Assembly (NCBI GenBank): GCA_016704535.1
Contig: JADIZZ010000004.1
Location: forward strand, 124,001 to 188,000
DNA length: 64,000 bases
Source of the DNA: Betaproteobacteria bacterium
GTDB taxonomy: Bacteria; Pseudomonadota; Gammaproteobacteria; Burkholderiales; Burkholderiaceae_C
Direction: 5' to 3'
Part shown: positions 16,737-24,667 of the stretch, piece by piece
Position numbering within the stretch: position 1 is the stretch's first letter
How the letters are laid out: each line of letters starts with the position of its first letter
The notes under the pieces: generated by a model
What the model was told of the DNA's origin: nothing
Seen by the model: the letters and a program-made list of their open reading frames with translations, nothing else
Databases searched by the model: none
Position numbers and translations under genes: made by a program

Positions 16737-17708
16737 TCAGGCGCCAGCCGCCAGGAAGCTCAGGCGCTCGCGGCGGCGCACGCTGACGGTGCTGCCTTCG
16801 CGCTGCAGCAACGAGCGTTCCTCGAGCACACGCTCTTCGAGCCGCAACCGGCCCGCCACCTCGAACCAGCCGGAAGCAACGCCGACGCGGCTGCCCTCGG
16901 CCTGCACCGAATTCGGCAGTTGCGCCTGCAGTTCGGCCAAGGTCTCGAAGGGCCGACGCTGCCGCGCCTGCACCAGGCGTTCGGCACTGCCCAGGTCCAG
17001 ACCGTCGATGGCCGCCACCAGCACTTCGCGAGGCGCGGTGTTGGCGTTTACCGCCGTGGCCACCGGCAGCAGGTCGACCCAGGGCGCCAGTCGCGCCAGG
17101 GTGGCAGGCTCGATGCCCAGCCAGGTCAGGTCGGCCAGACGCGCCGGCGGGATGGGAGCGCTGTTGGCGCCTTCGTCGCCCGAAGGTGCCTGAGCGCGCG
17201 AAAGCGCGTCTGCAATGCGCGCAGCCGTGTCGCCCGGGGCACCGGCCAGGTTGGCCAGCCGCTGCAGTGCCGCCACCTGCAGCGGCTGCGGCTTGCCCGC
17301 GGCGTCGAGCAACCCGCGCAGGTTGAAGCGCGACTGCGCGTCGACGATGCTGCCGCTGATGAAGGCCTCGGGGCCGCCGTCGGCGTTGTTGTCCTGGTCA
17401 GCGGCCAGGAAGGTGGACAGCCGCGCTTCGGCCAGCGGCGTGGCCCAAGGCTCGTCGAGCGAGTCGAAGGCCTTGCCGCGTTGGCGGGCACCGCGCTCGT
17501 CTTCCTTCAGGATGAGGCGCGCCCAGTCGAGCGCGCCGCTGAGCATCCATGCCGCCTGCGCCCGCGCACGCTCGGCGGCTTCCACCTGCACGGCGCGGGT
17601 CTGCAGCCACACCATGCCCGCTGCCGTGGTGACGATGAGCGAGACGATGACCATCGCCAGCAGCAGCGCGGCACCGCGCTGGCGCTGCCTGGAGGCCCGC
17701 CGCGTCAT
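16737..17708 (-). CDS. gspK: Type II secretion minor pseudopilin GspK
   Basis: Large minor pseudopilin of 323 residues at the tip of the pseudopilus. The prepilin leader is short and basic, followed by RGAALLLAMVIVSLIVTTAA, the non-Phe GspK version of the cleavage site, then the N-terminal hydrophobic helix. The large globular insertion contains SRFNLRGLL and WVDLLPVATAVNANTAP, both characteristic of GspK. The start ATG at 17708 overlaps the gspJ stop by 4 bp. Confidence 0.94.
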   Translation of the reverse strand: MTRRASRQRQRGAALLLAMVIVSLIVTTAAGMVWLQTRAVQVEAAERARAQAAWMLSGALDWARLILKEDERGARQRGKAFDSLDEPWATPLAEARLSTFLAADQDNNADGGPEAFISGSIVDAQSRFNLRGLLDAAGKPQPLQVAALQRLANLAGAPGDTAARIADALSRAQAPSGDEGANSAPIPPARLADLTWLGIEPATLARLAPWVDLLPVATAVNANTAPREVLVAAIDGLDLGSAERLVQARQRRPFETLAELQAQLPNSVQAEGSRVGVASGWFEVAGRLRLEERVLEERSLLQREGSTVSVRRRERLSFLAAGA

Positions 17709-18415
17709 CCGCCCGGCCCCAGCGCGATGTCGCGCGTCAGCGTCTGCCCGTCCAGCGTGATGAGCAGCCGCACCGCCTCGGGCAATGCCTCGCGCGCGGT
17801 GGCCGGTGGAGGCGGGGCGCTGGGCGCGCTGGCGCCGCTGGCCGGTGACGCCGCAGAAGCCGGGGGCGCGGCCACGATGGGCAGCGCCAGGTCTCCAGTC
17901 GACTGCGCATTGCTCCATTGGCCGCCCCGCGCGAAGTAGATCTGCCACTGGCTCGCACTTTCGGTCAGCACCACCGTGCCGGGCTCGTTGCCCTGCAGTT
18001 GCTGGCTGCGCAGCCAGGCTTCCTGCAAGTCGCCGATGCGCACGTAGGGCACCGTGGTCCAGCGCTGCCACTGGCCGCCGCGCACGGCCCAGGCCACCAG
18101 CATCACGCCGCTCTCGCCGCGCCGCGTGAGGCGCAGTGTCTGGCCATCGAAGGACAGCGCCGGCACGGCCAAGGTCTCGTGCAGGGCCTGCAGGTCTTGT
18201 TCCCATTGCGTGAGCACGGTGGACAAGCGCACAGTGCGGTCGATGGACGCGCGGCTGTCGTCGCGCGAGCGCAATACGCCGTCCAGCGCCTGCCACGACA
18301 GGCCGGCCAGCAGCGCCATCATCAGCAGCGCCACCAGCACCTCGACCAGCGTGAAGCCCCTGGCCGAGCGCCGGGCCGCAGCGCCGCGGTGCGCCGATGT
18401 CGAGTGCAAGCTCAT
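17705..18415 (-). CDS. gspJ: Type II secretion minor pseudopilin GspJ
   Basis: Minor pseudopilin of 236 residues that with GspI and GspK forms the tip complex. The class III leader ends at RGFTLVEVLVALLMMALLAG, with the cleavage Gly and the Glu at +5. The body contains LSTVLTQWEQDLQAL, a typical GspJ segment, and a Pro/Ala-rich insertion near residues 175-205. The ATG at 18415 gives a 20-residue leader; another ATG at 18451 would lengthen it by 12 residues and has no better ribosome binding site. Confidence 0.92.
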   Translation of the reverse strand: MSLHSTSAHRGAAARRSARGFTLVEVLVALLMMALLAGLSWQALDGVLRSRDDSRASIDRTVRLSTVLTQWEQDLQALHETLAVPALSFDGQTLRLTRRGESGVMLVAWAVRGGQWQRWTTVPYVRIGDLQEAWLRSQQLQGNEPGTVVLTESASQWQIYFARGGQWSNAQSTGDLALPIVAAPPASAASPASGASAPSAPPPPATAREALPEAVRLLITLDGQTLTRDIALGPGG

Positions 18416-18473
18416 TGAACCCGCCGTCGCGCCCTGCGTTCTGGCAGGCATGCGTGGGATCGATCCGGCGCGC

Positions 18474-18830
18474 TCATGGCCGAGCCAACACCGTCGACAG
18501 GGTGAGCAACGGTCGGCCCTCGGCGTCGCTGACCACGGCGTCGACGCGGCGGAAGCTGGGATTGGGCGTGGGCCGCGTCACCAGCTTGCCGGGATAGCTG
18601 CGACCGAGCTGCTCACAGCCGAAGTCGGCGTCGCCGACGCCCGGGTAGGTGCGACTGATGCGCAGCCCGGTGAGCTGGTTCTCGGCGCACCACTGGGCCG
18701 CGACGACATCGCTGAGGCGCTGCGCGTTGTCGGTCAGCACGCCGGCCGCGCGCAGACCGGCTCCCAGCGAGATGGCCACGATCGCCAGCGCCACCAGCAC
18801 CTCGATGAGCGTGAAACCGCTTTGCCGCAT
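18474..18830 (-). CDS. gspI: Type II secretion minor pseudopilin GspI
   Basis: Minor pseudopilin of 118 residues. The very short leader MRQSG is followed by FTLIEVLVALAIVAISLGAG, with the +5 Glu. The segment CAENQLTGLRI fits the GspI signature around the conserved Trp/Cys (AQWCAENQL). The protein nucleates tip assembly with GspJ and GspK. It starts 8 bp after the gspH stop. Confidence 0.93.
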   Translation of the reverse strand: MRQSGFTLIEVLVALAIVAISLGAGLRAAGVLTDNAQRLSDVVAAQWCAENQLTGLRISRTYPGVGDADFGCEQLGRSYPGKLVTRPTPNPSFRRVDAVVSDAEGRPLLTLSTVLARP

Positions 18831-18838
18831 CGCCAGCT

Positions 18839-19360
18839 TCAGGGCGCCGGCAGCGGCCGCGCCACGGCGAAGGGGGCCAGTCCGTCGCTGGCCAGCTCAA
18901 GCCGCTTGTCGGACAGCCGCAGCACGATACGCTGCGGTGGCAGGATGGCCTCCGGGCCCAGCAGCACGGTGGCCGCGCCCACCACCTGCGCACGTGTGGC
19001 CGCATCCAACCAGCGTGTAGGCAAGGGCTGCAACGCAGACAGGCCGATGAATCGGAACTGCACCGCGGTGTCGGGATCGGCACCGTCGTCCTGGCGCGGC
19101 ACCCAGTGCACGCTGACACCAGCGACACGCGACTCGGCACGCGCCATCTCCAGCAGAGCGCTCAGGCGTTCGCCTTCTTCCTCCAGCTTCGCTTCGTCGC
19201 CATCGCGCAGGCTCAACGCGATCAGGCCGGCCGATACCGCGATGATGGCGACGACGATGAGCAGTTCCAGCAGCGTGAAGCCGCGGTCGGCGGCGCGCTG
19301 CCTCGGACCGCGCGGGGGCGCGTCCGCGGCCGTCTTACTGCCAGGAGCCGAGGTCGGCAT
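18839..19360 (-). CDS. gspH: Type II secretion minor pseudopilin GspH
   Basis: Minor pseudopilin of about 173 residues. The prepilin site is RGFTLLELLIVVAIIAVSAG, preceded by a basic Pro-rich leader of about 26 residues. The GspH fold is supported by LLEMARAESRVAGVSVHW. The ATG at 19360 lies inside the end of gspG (26-bp overlap); an ATG at 19420 is further inside gspG and less likely. The rather long leader is shared by gspG and gspJ in this operon. Confidence 0.85.
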   Translation of the reverse strand: MPTSAPGSKTAADAPPRGPRQRAADRGFTLLELLIVVAIIAVSAGLIALSLRDGDEAKLEEEGERLSALLEMARAESRVAGVSVHWVPRQDDGADPDTAVQFRFIGLSALQPLPTRWLDAATRAQVVGAATVLLGPEAILPPQRIVLRLSDKRLELASDGLAPFAVARPLPAP

Positions 19361-19829
19361 TGATGCCTTCACCACCCGGCTGGCCGTCGGCACCGAAGCT
19401 GAAGACGTCGATCTCGCCATTGACGCCGGGGTTCAGGAACTGGTACTGCCGGCCCCAGGGGTCGGCGGGCAGCTTGTCGAGGTAGGGCTTCCAGTTCGGC
19501 GGCGTGGGGCCGGCTGCGGGTTTGCGCACCAGCGAGTCCAGGCCCTGCTCGGCCGTGGGGTAGCGCTGGTTGTCGATCTTGTAGCGCTTCAGCGATTCGA
19601 CCAGCGTCTTGATGTCAGTGCGCGCGGCAGTGGCACGCGCGTCGTCGAGGCTGGAGAAGAGGTTGGGCACGATGAGCGCACCGAGCACGCCAATGATCAC
19701 GAGCACCACGAGCAATTCGATGAGCGTGAAGCCAGCGCCACTGCGCCGGCGTGGCGAAGTGAAGCCGCGGCCGGCACCTTGGGCACGGGACGGCACTGAT
19801 CGACGGGCAAGGAAGGGCAGGAGGCTCAT
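19335..19829 (-). CDS. gspG: Type II secretion major pseudopilin GspG
   Basis: Main subunit of the pseudopilus, 164 residues as started here. The signature GAGFTLIELLVVLVIIGVL with the +5 Glu is followed by DIKTLVESLKRYKIDNQRYP and the calcium-loop region LPADPWGRQYQFLNPG plus FSFGADGQPGGEG, all classic GspG. The leader is 33 residues, longer than the usual 6-10, and no closer ATG exists, so a downstream GTG might be the true start. It is the first gene of the minus-strand gsp operon. Confidence 0.95.
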   Translation of the reverse strand: MSLLPFLARRSVPSRAQGAGRGFTSPRRRSGAGFTLIELLVVLVIIGVLGALIVPNLFSSLDDARATAARTDIKTLVESLKRYKIDNQRYPTAEQGLDSLVRKPAAGPTPPNWKPYLDKLPADPWGRQYQFLNPGVNGEIDVFSFGADGQPGGEGINADLGSWQ

Positions 19830-19889
19830 GGCGGTCGCCGCGTAGGGCGCAGAAGTCCGGGTGCAGGCCGGACCGGCCGCATCGCTTCA

Positions 19890-19903
19890 ATCATAATCGT
19901 CCG
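19890..19903 (+). promoter_or_regulatory. Overlapping divergent -10-like elements between gspG and gspC
   Basis: On the plus strand CATAAT (19892-19897) lies 6 nt before the gspC ATG. On the minus strand the same patch reads TATGAT (19890-19895), a plausible -10 for the gspG operon with a leader of about 55 nt. Sharing the patch would make the two directions mutually exclusive at any moment. Neither has a convincing -35. Confidence 0.35.
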
Positions 19904-20509
19904 ATGTCAGCACGCTGGTGGACGCTGGGGGTGTGGGCGCTGGCCGCGGGTAGCGCCCTCGTCTGGGCATTGAAGGTGTTCGTGACGCCTACCGCGGCGC
20001 CGCCCCACGCGCAGACGGCCGCCCCGACCGTGGCGCTGCGCGGCGAGCTCACCCGCCTGCTCGGCGCCGATCCGCCGCCGCCCGCCGTGGCCGCTATGGA
20101 AGAGCCCGTGGCCGATGCGCGCTTCCAGTTGGTCGGCGTCGTCAGCCCGAGATCGCCCGGCGCTGCAAGGGAGGGTCTGGCGCTCATCGCCGTCGACGGC
20201 AAGCCTGCGAAGGCCTTTCGTGTCGGCGCGGTCGTCGACGGCACGACCGTGCTGCAGTCGGTGGCGGCACGTGGCGTCACCCTGGGCCCGCGCGACGGCG
20301 CGGCCATGGTGGCGCTGAATCTTGCACCGCCAGCGCCTGCGGCTACCGGTGTGCTGCCCACGGTGGGCAATGGCCCCACGCCTGCGCTGCGCCCTCTGCG
20401 GCCGCTGCGGCCGCCACCCAGCGGCGGCCCCATGCGCCCGGCGATGCAGGCGGAACCGGCTGAGCCGGAACCCGAATCCCCACCGCAGCCGGGCTTGCAG
20501 ACGCGCTGA
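19904..20509 (+). CDS. gspC: Type II secretion protein GspC (short, no PDZ domain)
   Basis: Inner-membrane clamp protein of 201 residues linking the platform to the secretin. It has an N-terminal transmembrane helix (about 6-26, WTLGVWALAAGSALVWALKVF) and a Pro-rich linker. A homology region follows (RFQLVGVVSPRS...GLALIAVDGKPAKAFRVG...LQSVAARGVTLGPRDG), which binds GspD. A Pro/Arg-rich tail replaces the PDZ or coiled-coil domain found in many GspC proteins. It is transcribed away from the rest of the operon and starts without a Shine-Dalgarno. Confidence 0.85.
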   Translation: MSARWWTLGVWALAAGSALVWALKVFVTPTAAPPHAQTAAPTVALRGELTRLLGADPPPPAVAAMEEPVADARFQLVGVVSPRSPGAAREGLALIAVDGKPAKAFRVGAVVDGTTVLQSVAARGVTLGPRDGAAMVALNLAPPAPAATGVLPTVGNGPTPALRPLRPLRPPPSGGPMRPAMQAEPAEPEPESPPQPGLQTR

Positions 20510-20519
20510 GGCCTTTGGC

Positions 20520-21623
20520 TCAGTACCGCCCGTCGCCGAAGGCGGAGGGCTGGGCCGAAGGCTCGGGCTGCGCAGCCGCTTCCATGCCCGTGGGCTCTTC
20601 GCCCTCGCCCTCGCCCTCGGCCATGTCCGTCAGCAGCGCCGCGGCGCTGCGCACCATCGGCCAGGCCAATGTGGCACCGGTGCCGTCGGTGCTTTCCATG
20701 CCCAGTTCCAGCAGCGCCGAGGCGCGGAACAGGTTCAACGCCTGGTCCAGGCCCAAATGGCTGTGGCTGCGGCAGAACATGCAGTAGTCGGTGACCGGCG
20801 GCGCGATGCGCGCGGCCAGCATCAGCGCCGCGCAGGCCGGAATGCCGTCGACCATCAACAGATGGCGCTTGCTGGCGGCCATCAGCATCACGCCCACCAT
20901 CACCGCGACCTCGAATCCGCCGAAGGCAGCCAGTACCTCGATCGGGTCGACTGCGTCGCGGTGCCGGGTTTGGGCTGCCTGCAACACCTTCATCAGGTGC
21001 GCGAGTTCGTCCTGGTTCATGTGCGGGCCGCTGACGATGAGGTCGCGCACGGGCGTGTGGGTCATGCGCGACAACACCATCGCCGCACTTTCGTGTGCAC
21101 CCACACCCACACCGGCCATCAGCGTGCAGTTGCCGCGCAGTTTGTCGCCGATTTCCATGCCGGCACGCATGCCGGCATGGGCCTGCTCCAGACTCATCGC
21201 CGCGGCCACACGGGCGTTGCGCGTGGCATGGGCGATCTTGCGCACCAGCAGGTGGTCGTGGATGGGCAGGCTCTCGGCCATGCCGCAGTCGACCACCATC
21301 AGTTCGAGCTGTTGCGTGTGCGCGAACACGGCCAATGGCAGTTGCCGGCGCAACAACATGCGCACGGTCTCGTCGGTGGTGCGGCCATGGGCCTCGCGGA
21401 TACCGTCCACGGCGATGCCATGGTCAGCGGCAAAGATCAGCAACTGGGGGTCGGTGAATGTCGGCCGCAAAGTGTTCTGCATCAGGCCGATGCGGATGGC
21501 CAGCGGCTCCAGCTCCCCCAGACTCCCGCCGACCTCGTTGCGGCGTTGAAGCTTCTCGCGCAAGGCCTGTTCGAGCTGCGGATTGGTGGTCGGGCTGACC
21601 AGCGAACGGTTCGGTGAGGCCAT
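20520..21623 (-). CDS. cobT: Divergent CobT-type phosphoribosyltransferase homologue
   Basis: Homologue of nicotinate-nucleotide:dimethylbenzimidazole phosphoribosyltransferase, 367 residues. FAADHGIAVDGI and GFEVAVMVGVMLMAASKRH match the family, as does MVDGIPACAALMLA. However, the usual EMGIGNTT region reads MAGVGVGAHESAAM, and the catalytic LGEGTG region reads STDGTG, so Asp replaces the catalytic Glu. No other cobalamin genes are nearby. It may still be CobT with relaxed sequence, or a related transferase using another base. It is probably a single-gene unit; a TACACT hexamer lies 8 nt before its ATG and there is no Shine-Dalgarno. Confidence 0.75.
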   Translation of the reverse strand: MASPNRSLVSPTTNPQLEQALREKLQRRNEVGGSLGELEPLAIRIGLMQNTLRPTFTDPQLLIFAADHGIAVDGIREAHGRTTDETVRMLLRRQLPLAVFAHTQQLELMVVDCGMAESLPIHDHLLVRKIAHATRNARVAAAMSLEQAHAGMRAGMEIGDKLRGNCTLMAGVGVGAHESAAMVLSRMTHTPVRDLIVSGPHMNQDELAHLMKVLQAAQTRHRDAVDPIEVLAAFGGFEVAVMVGVMLMAASKRHLLMVDGIPACAALMLAARIAPPVTDYCMFCRSHSHLGLDQALNLFRASALLELGMESTDGTGATLAWPMVRSAAALLTDMAEGEGEGEEPTGMEAAAQPEPSAQPSAFGDGRY

Positions 21624-21631
21624 GGCCGCCG

Positions 21632-21637
21632 AGTGTA
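21632..21637 (-). promoter_or_regulatory. -10-like hexamer 8 nt before cobT (possible leaderless promoter)
   Basis: On the minus strand TACACT precedes the cobT ATG by 8 nt, with no ribosome binding site in between. It belongs with the similar sites before DUF815, hisI, gspC, aroK and aroB. Confidence 0.3.
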
Positions 21638-21669
21638 GCGACCACCACCGGCCGGATTGACGCCGAAAG

Positions 21670-23259
21670 CTACTTCAGGAACAGCGTGACCAGCGGGTTG
21701 CGCGTCTCTTCGGTGCAGGGGTAGGCCAGCGTGCGCAGGAAGTGATCGAAGGCCGCCTCGTCGCCGGGAGGCACCTGGATGCCGACGAGGATGCGCCCGT
21801 AGTCCGCGCCCTGGTTGCGATAGTGGAAGAGGCTGATGTTCCAGCCCGGGTGCATGGCCGCCAGGAAACGCATCAGCGCGCCCGGCCGCTCGGGGAACTG
21901 GAATCGGAACAGGCGCTCGTCGCGCGCCAGTTCGCTGCGCCCGCCCACCATGTGCCGCACGTGTTCCTTGGCCAGCTCGTCGTCGGTGAGGTTGACGGTG
22001 GCGAAGCCCTGCTTGACGAACTGGCGCTCGATGCGCTCGGCCTCGTCGCGGCGCTGGATGGCCAGGCCGACGAAGACATGCGCGGCCTGCGCGTCGCCGA
22101 TGCGGTAGTTGAACTCGGTCACCGAGCGTGGGCCGATCAGCTCGCAGAAGCGCTTGAAGCTGCCGCGCTCCTCGGGGATGGTCACCGCGAACAGCGCCTC
22201 GCGCTGCTCGCCGAACTCGGCGCGCTCGGCCACGAAGCGCAGGCGGTCGAAGTTCATGTTCGCGCCGCACGTGATGGCCACCAGCGTCTGCCCTTTGAGC
22301 TTGTGCGTGGCCACGTACTGCTTGATGGCGGCCACGCCCAAAGCGCCGGCCGGTTCGAGCACGCTGCGCGTGTCCTGGAAGACATCCTTGATGGCAGCGC
22401 AGACGGCGTCGGTGTCGACGACCACGTAGTCGTCGACCAGCTCGCGTGCGATGCGGAAGGTCTCTTCGCCCACCAGCTTGACCGCGGTGCCGTCGGAGAA
22501 CAGGCCCACGTCCTTGAGCGTCACGCGCCGGCCCTTGCGCACCGACTGCAGCATGGCGTCGGAGTCGACCGTCTGCACGCCGATCACGCGCACCTCGGGC
22601 CGCACGGCCTTGATGTAGGCCGCCACGCCTGAGACCAGGCCGCCGCCGCCGATGGCCACGAACACGGCGTCCAGCGGGCCCTGGTGCTGACGCAGGATCT
22701 CCATCGCCACCGTGCCCTGGCCGGCGATGACGTCGGGGTCGTCGAAGGGATGCACGAAAGTCAGCCCGGCCTGCTGCTGCAGTTCGACGGCATGCGTGTA
22801 GGCGTCGGAATAGCTGTCGCCCTGCAGCACCACTTCGCCGCCCAGCGCCTGCACGGCGTCGACCTTCAGGCGCGGCGTCGTCACCGGCATCACCACCACG
22901 GCGCGGCAGCCCAGCCGCTTCGCCGCCAGCGCCACGCCCTGCGCGTGGTTGCCGGCCGACGCGCAGATGACGCCGCGCGCCAGCGCCTCGGGCGCCAGGT
23001 TGACCATCTTGTTGTAGGCGCCGCGCAGCTTGAAGCTGAACACCGGCTGCTGGTCCTCGCGCTTGAGCAGCACCTGGTTGCCGAGGCGGCGCGACAGGCT
23101 GCGCGCCGGCTCCAGTGCGGTTTCGCGCGCCACGTCGTAGACGCGGGCCGTGAGCACGCGCTTCAGGTAGGCTGCGGCGATGCGCTGGCCCTTGGGCGTG
23201 ACAGCGGCGGCGGCAGGCGCCACGACCGGACTCTTGGAGGGGTTCTTGCCAGCGGGCAT
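21670..23259 (-). CDS. ilvA: Threonine ammonia-lyase, biosynthetic
   Basis: PLP enzyme converting threonine to 2-oxobutanoate, the committed step of isoleucine synthesis. The protein is 529 residues. The catalytic domain (about 25-345) has the PLP lysine in SFKLRGAYNKM (Lys77), SAGNHAQGVALAAKRLG and the glycine loop AIGGGGLVSG. Two ACT-like regulatory modules follow (about 345-435 and 440-529) with ERPGALMRF. Feedback inhibition by isoleucine is expected from this length. The start ATG lacks a Shine-Dalgarno and is preceded by a 6-bp hairpin (23269-23284) and a candidate small RNA or attenuator. Confidence 0.97.
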   Translation of the reverse strand: MPAGKNPSKSPVVAPAAAAVTPKGQRIAAAYLKRVLTARVYDVARETALEPARSLSRRLGNQVLLKREDQQPVFSFKLRGAYNKMVNLAPEALARGVICASAGNHAQGVALAAKRLGCRAVVVMPVTTPRLKVDAVQALGGEVVLQGDSYSDAYTHAVELQQQAGLTFVHPFDDPDVIAGQGTVAMEILRQHQGPLDAVFVAIGGGGLVSGVAAYIKAVRPEVRVIGVQTVDSDAMLQSVRKGRRVTLKDVGLFSDGTAVKLVGEETFRIARELVDDYVVVDTDAVCAAIKDVFQDTRSVLEPAGALGVAAIKQYVATHKLKGQTLVAITCGANMNFDRLRFVAERAEFGEQREALFAVTIPEERGSFKRFCELIGPRSVTEFNYRIGDAQAAHVFVGLAIQRRDEAERIERQFVKQGFATVNLTDDELAKEHVRHMVGGRSELARDERLFRFQFPERPGALMRFLAAMHPGWNISLFHYRNQGADYGRILVGIQVPPGDEAAFDHFLRTLAYPCTEETRNPLVTLFLK

Positions 23260-23331
23260 CGTGGGGCTCGGTCCTGAGGGACCGCGGATGTTAAGCCGCT
23301 ACCCGAGTTCGCCCTGATGGGGCGGCGCACA

Positions 23332-23427
23332 AGAAAAAGGGCCCGGGGCTTGGGGCCCCGGGCCGAATCCACCATTGTTGGAGGTGGAGGAGACAATCGG
23401 CCGGTGGTCTGCTGGTCAACCACCGAT
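23332..23427 (-). ncRNA. Candidate small RNA or ilvA attenuator leader
   Basis: On the minus strand a good promoter is followed by about 96 nt that fold into three stems. They are CGGTGGT/ACCACCG, TCCACC/GGTGGA, and a perfect 10-bp terminator stem followed by CTTTTTCTT. Between the first two stems lies a pyrimidine-rich segment, TCTCCTCCACCTCCAAC, able to pair with ribosome binding sites. I found no leader peptide rich in Ile, Val, Leu or Thr. The RNA would end about 70 nt before the ilvA ATG, so it is either a free small RNA or the terminated form of the ilvA leader. Confidence 0.55.
23334..23364 (-). terminator. Intrinsic terminator upstream of ilvA
   Basis: Perfect inverted repeat GGCCCGGGGC (23340-23349) / GCCCCGGGCC (23355-23364) with a 5-nt loop. 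Read on the minus strand it is followed by CTTTTTCTT. The orientation means it ends a transcript heading toward ilvA, before the gene begins. Confidence 0.8.
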
Positions 23428-23433
23428 GGACTC

Positions 23434-23461
23434 AATATAGCACCGGATTGCTGCGGTGCAA
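23434..23461 (-). promoter_or_regulatory. Sigma-70 promoter for the candidate RNA upstream of ilvA
   Basis: Minus-strand TTGCAC (-35, 23456-23461), a 16-bp spacer, and TATATT (-10, 23434-23439). Both hexamers match the consensus at 5 of 6 positions. It stands out sharply against the GC-rich background. The predicted start is near 23427. Confidence 0.65.
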
Positions 23462-23547
23462 TATGCTTGTTGCGGCAGCGGCTAGTGGCAACACTCCAAA
23501 CATCGGGCACGGCTCTCGCCGCTGCGCCAACAAGGGGCAAAGAGCAC

Positions 23548-23970
23548 ATGGAATGCACCATCAACTGGATGCCGGGCACCGGCATGGGCTTCGTTGCCGA
23601 AACCGGTAGCGGCCATTTCCTGACCATGGACGGTGCACCCGACGGCGGCGGCCGCAACCTGGCGCCGCGGCCGATGGAAACCGTGCTCGCGGGCACCGGC
23701 GGCTGCACGGCCTATGACGTGGTGCTGATCCTCAAGCGCGGCCGCCACGACGTGCGCGGCTGCCAGGTCAAGGTGACCTCGGAACGCGCGCCAGCCGACC
23801 CCAAGGTGTTCACGAAGATCCACATGCACTTCGTCGTCAGCGGCCAGGGCGTGCCGGCAGCCGCCGTCGACCGCGCCGTGGCGCTGTCGCACGAACGTTA
23901 CTGCTCGGCCAGCATCATGCTGGGCAAGACCGCCGAGATCACGACCAGCTTCGAGGTGCTGGACGCCTGA
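23548..23970 (+). CDS. OsmC family peroxiredoxin-like protein
   Basis: OsmC/Ohr-superfamily protein of 140 residues, closest to the YhfA-type branch. It has the first redox Cys in GTGGCTAYDVV and the second in RYCSASIM, the arrangement used for thiol-dependent hydroperoxide reduction. It starts at ATG 23548, preceded by AAGGGGCAAAGAG; the longer upstream reading frame contains the ilvA leader region on the other strand and is not coding. It is divergent from ilvA and converges on coq7. The physiological peroxide substrate is unknown. Confidence 0.85.
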   Translation: MECTINWMPGTGMGFVAETGSGHFLTMDGAPDGGGRNLAPRPMETVLAGTGGCTAYDVVLILKRGRHDVRGCQVKVTSERAPADPKVFTKIHMHFVVSGQGVPAAAVDRAVALSHERYCSASIMLGKTAEITTSFEVLDA

Positions 23971-23994
23971 AAGCCGGACCGCCGACGTGCCGCG

Positions 23995-24621
23995 TCAGAT
24001 GCGGTGCGCGGTGGTGGTCATCACGCGCGCCGCGCCGCGCATCAGCCAGCGCACAGGTGCCGGCAGCGCCGCGGCGCCGGCGGCCAGCGCATCGTCGGCA
24101 TGGCGCGCCTCGTCTTCTTTCATGCGCTTCACGATGCCGCGTGAGCGTTCGTCCTCCAGCGGCAGGCGGTCCAGATGGCTGGCCAGGTGCTGTTCGACCT
24201 GACGCTCGGTCTCGACGACGAAGCCCAGGCTGGTGCTGTCGCCCAACCGACCGGCGAGCAGGCCGATGCCGAAGGCACCGGCGTACCACAGCGGGTTCAG
24301 CAGGCTCGTCCGATCGCCCAGTTCGGCCAGCCGCTGCTGCGTCCAGGCGAGGTGGTCGGTTTCTTCGCGGGCGGCGCGGTCCATCTGCTGGCGCAATTCC
24401 TGCGTGCGGGCCGTCAGCGCCTGGGCCTGGTAGAGGGCCTGGGCACAGACCTCGCCGACATGGTTCACCCGCATCAGCGCGCCCGACAGGCGGCGGGCCT
24501 CGTCGTCGAGGCTGTCGACGTCGGCGACGGCGGGCGGCAACGGTCGGGAGGCGTGCACCGCGCCGGACAGGGTGCGCAGGGCGTGATCGAGGCTGGACAA
24601 CAGGCGGTCGGTGGTTTCCAT
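23995..24621 (-). CDS. coq7: 2-nonaprenyl-3-methyl-6-methoxy-1,4-benzoquinol hydroxylase (demethoxyubiquinone hydroxylase)
   Basis: Di-iron monooxygenase carrying out the last hydroxylation of ubiquinone synthesis, peripheral on the inner membrane. The protein has 208 residues. The carboxylate ligands appear as MRVNHVGEVCAQ, AREETDHLAW (ExxH), VETERQVEQH and KEDEARHADDA (second ExxH). Hydrophobic LWYAGAFGIGLLAGRLG is the membrane-contacting region. The start ATG lacks a Shine-Dalgarno, and a TATGCT hexamer lies 8 nt upstream. Confidence 0.95.
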   Translation of the reverse strand: METTDRLLSSLDHALRTLSGAVHASRPLPPAVADVDSLDDEARRLSGALMRVNHVGEVCAQALYQAQALTARTQELRQQMDRAAREETDHLAWTQQRLAELGDRTSLLNPLWYAGAFGIGLLAGRLGDSTSLGFVVETERQVEQHLASHLDRLPLEDERSRGIVKRMKEDEARHADDALAAGAAALPAPVRWLMRGAARVMTTTAHRI

Positions 24622-24667
24622 AGGAAGTCAGCATAGCGGAGCGGCTGGCGTGTGACAGGGCGGTCAG

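Noticed and set aside
23340..23427. Leader peptide for ribosome-mediated attenuation of ilvA
   Set aside because: The only frames starting in the leader run on into ilvA and contain no run of Ile, Val or Leu codons; only two adjacent Thr codons were seen.
23317..23547. In-frame upstream extension of the OsmC gene
   Set aside because: It runs through the terminator and promoter of the opposite-strand RNA; the ATG at 23548 has the ribosome binding site and normal family length.
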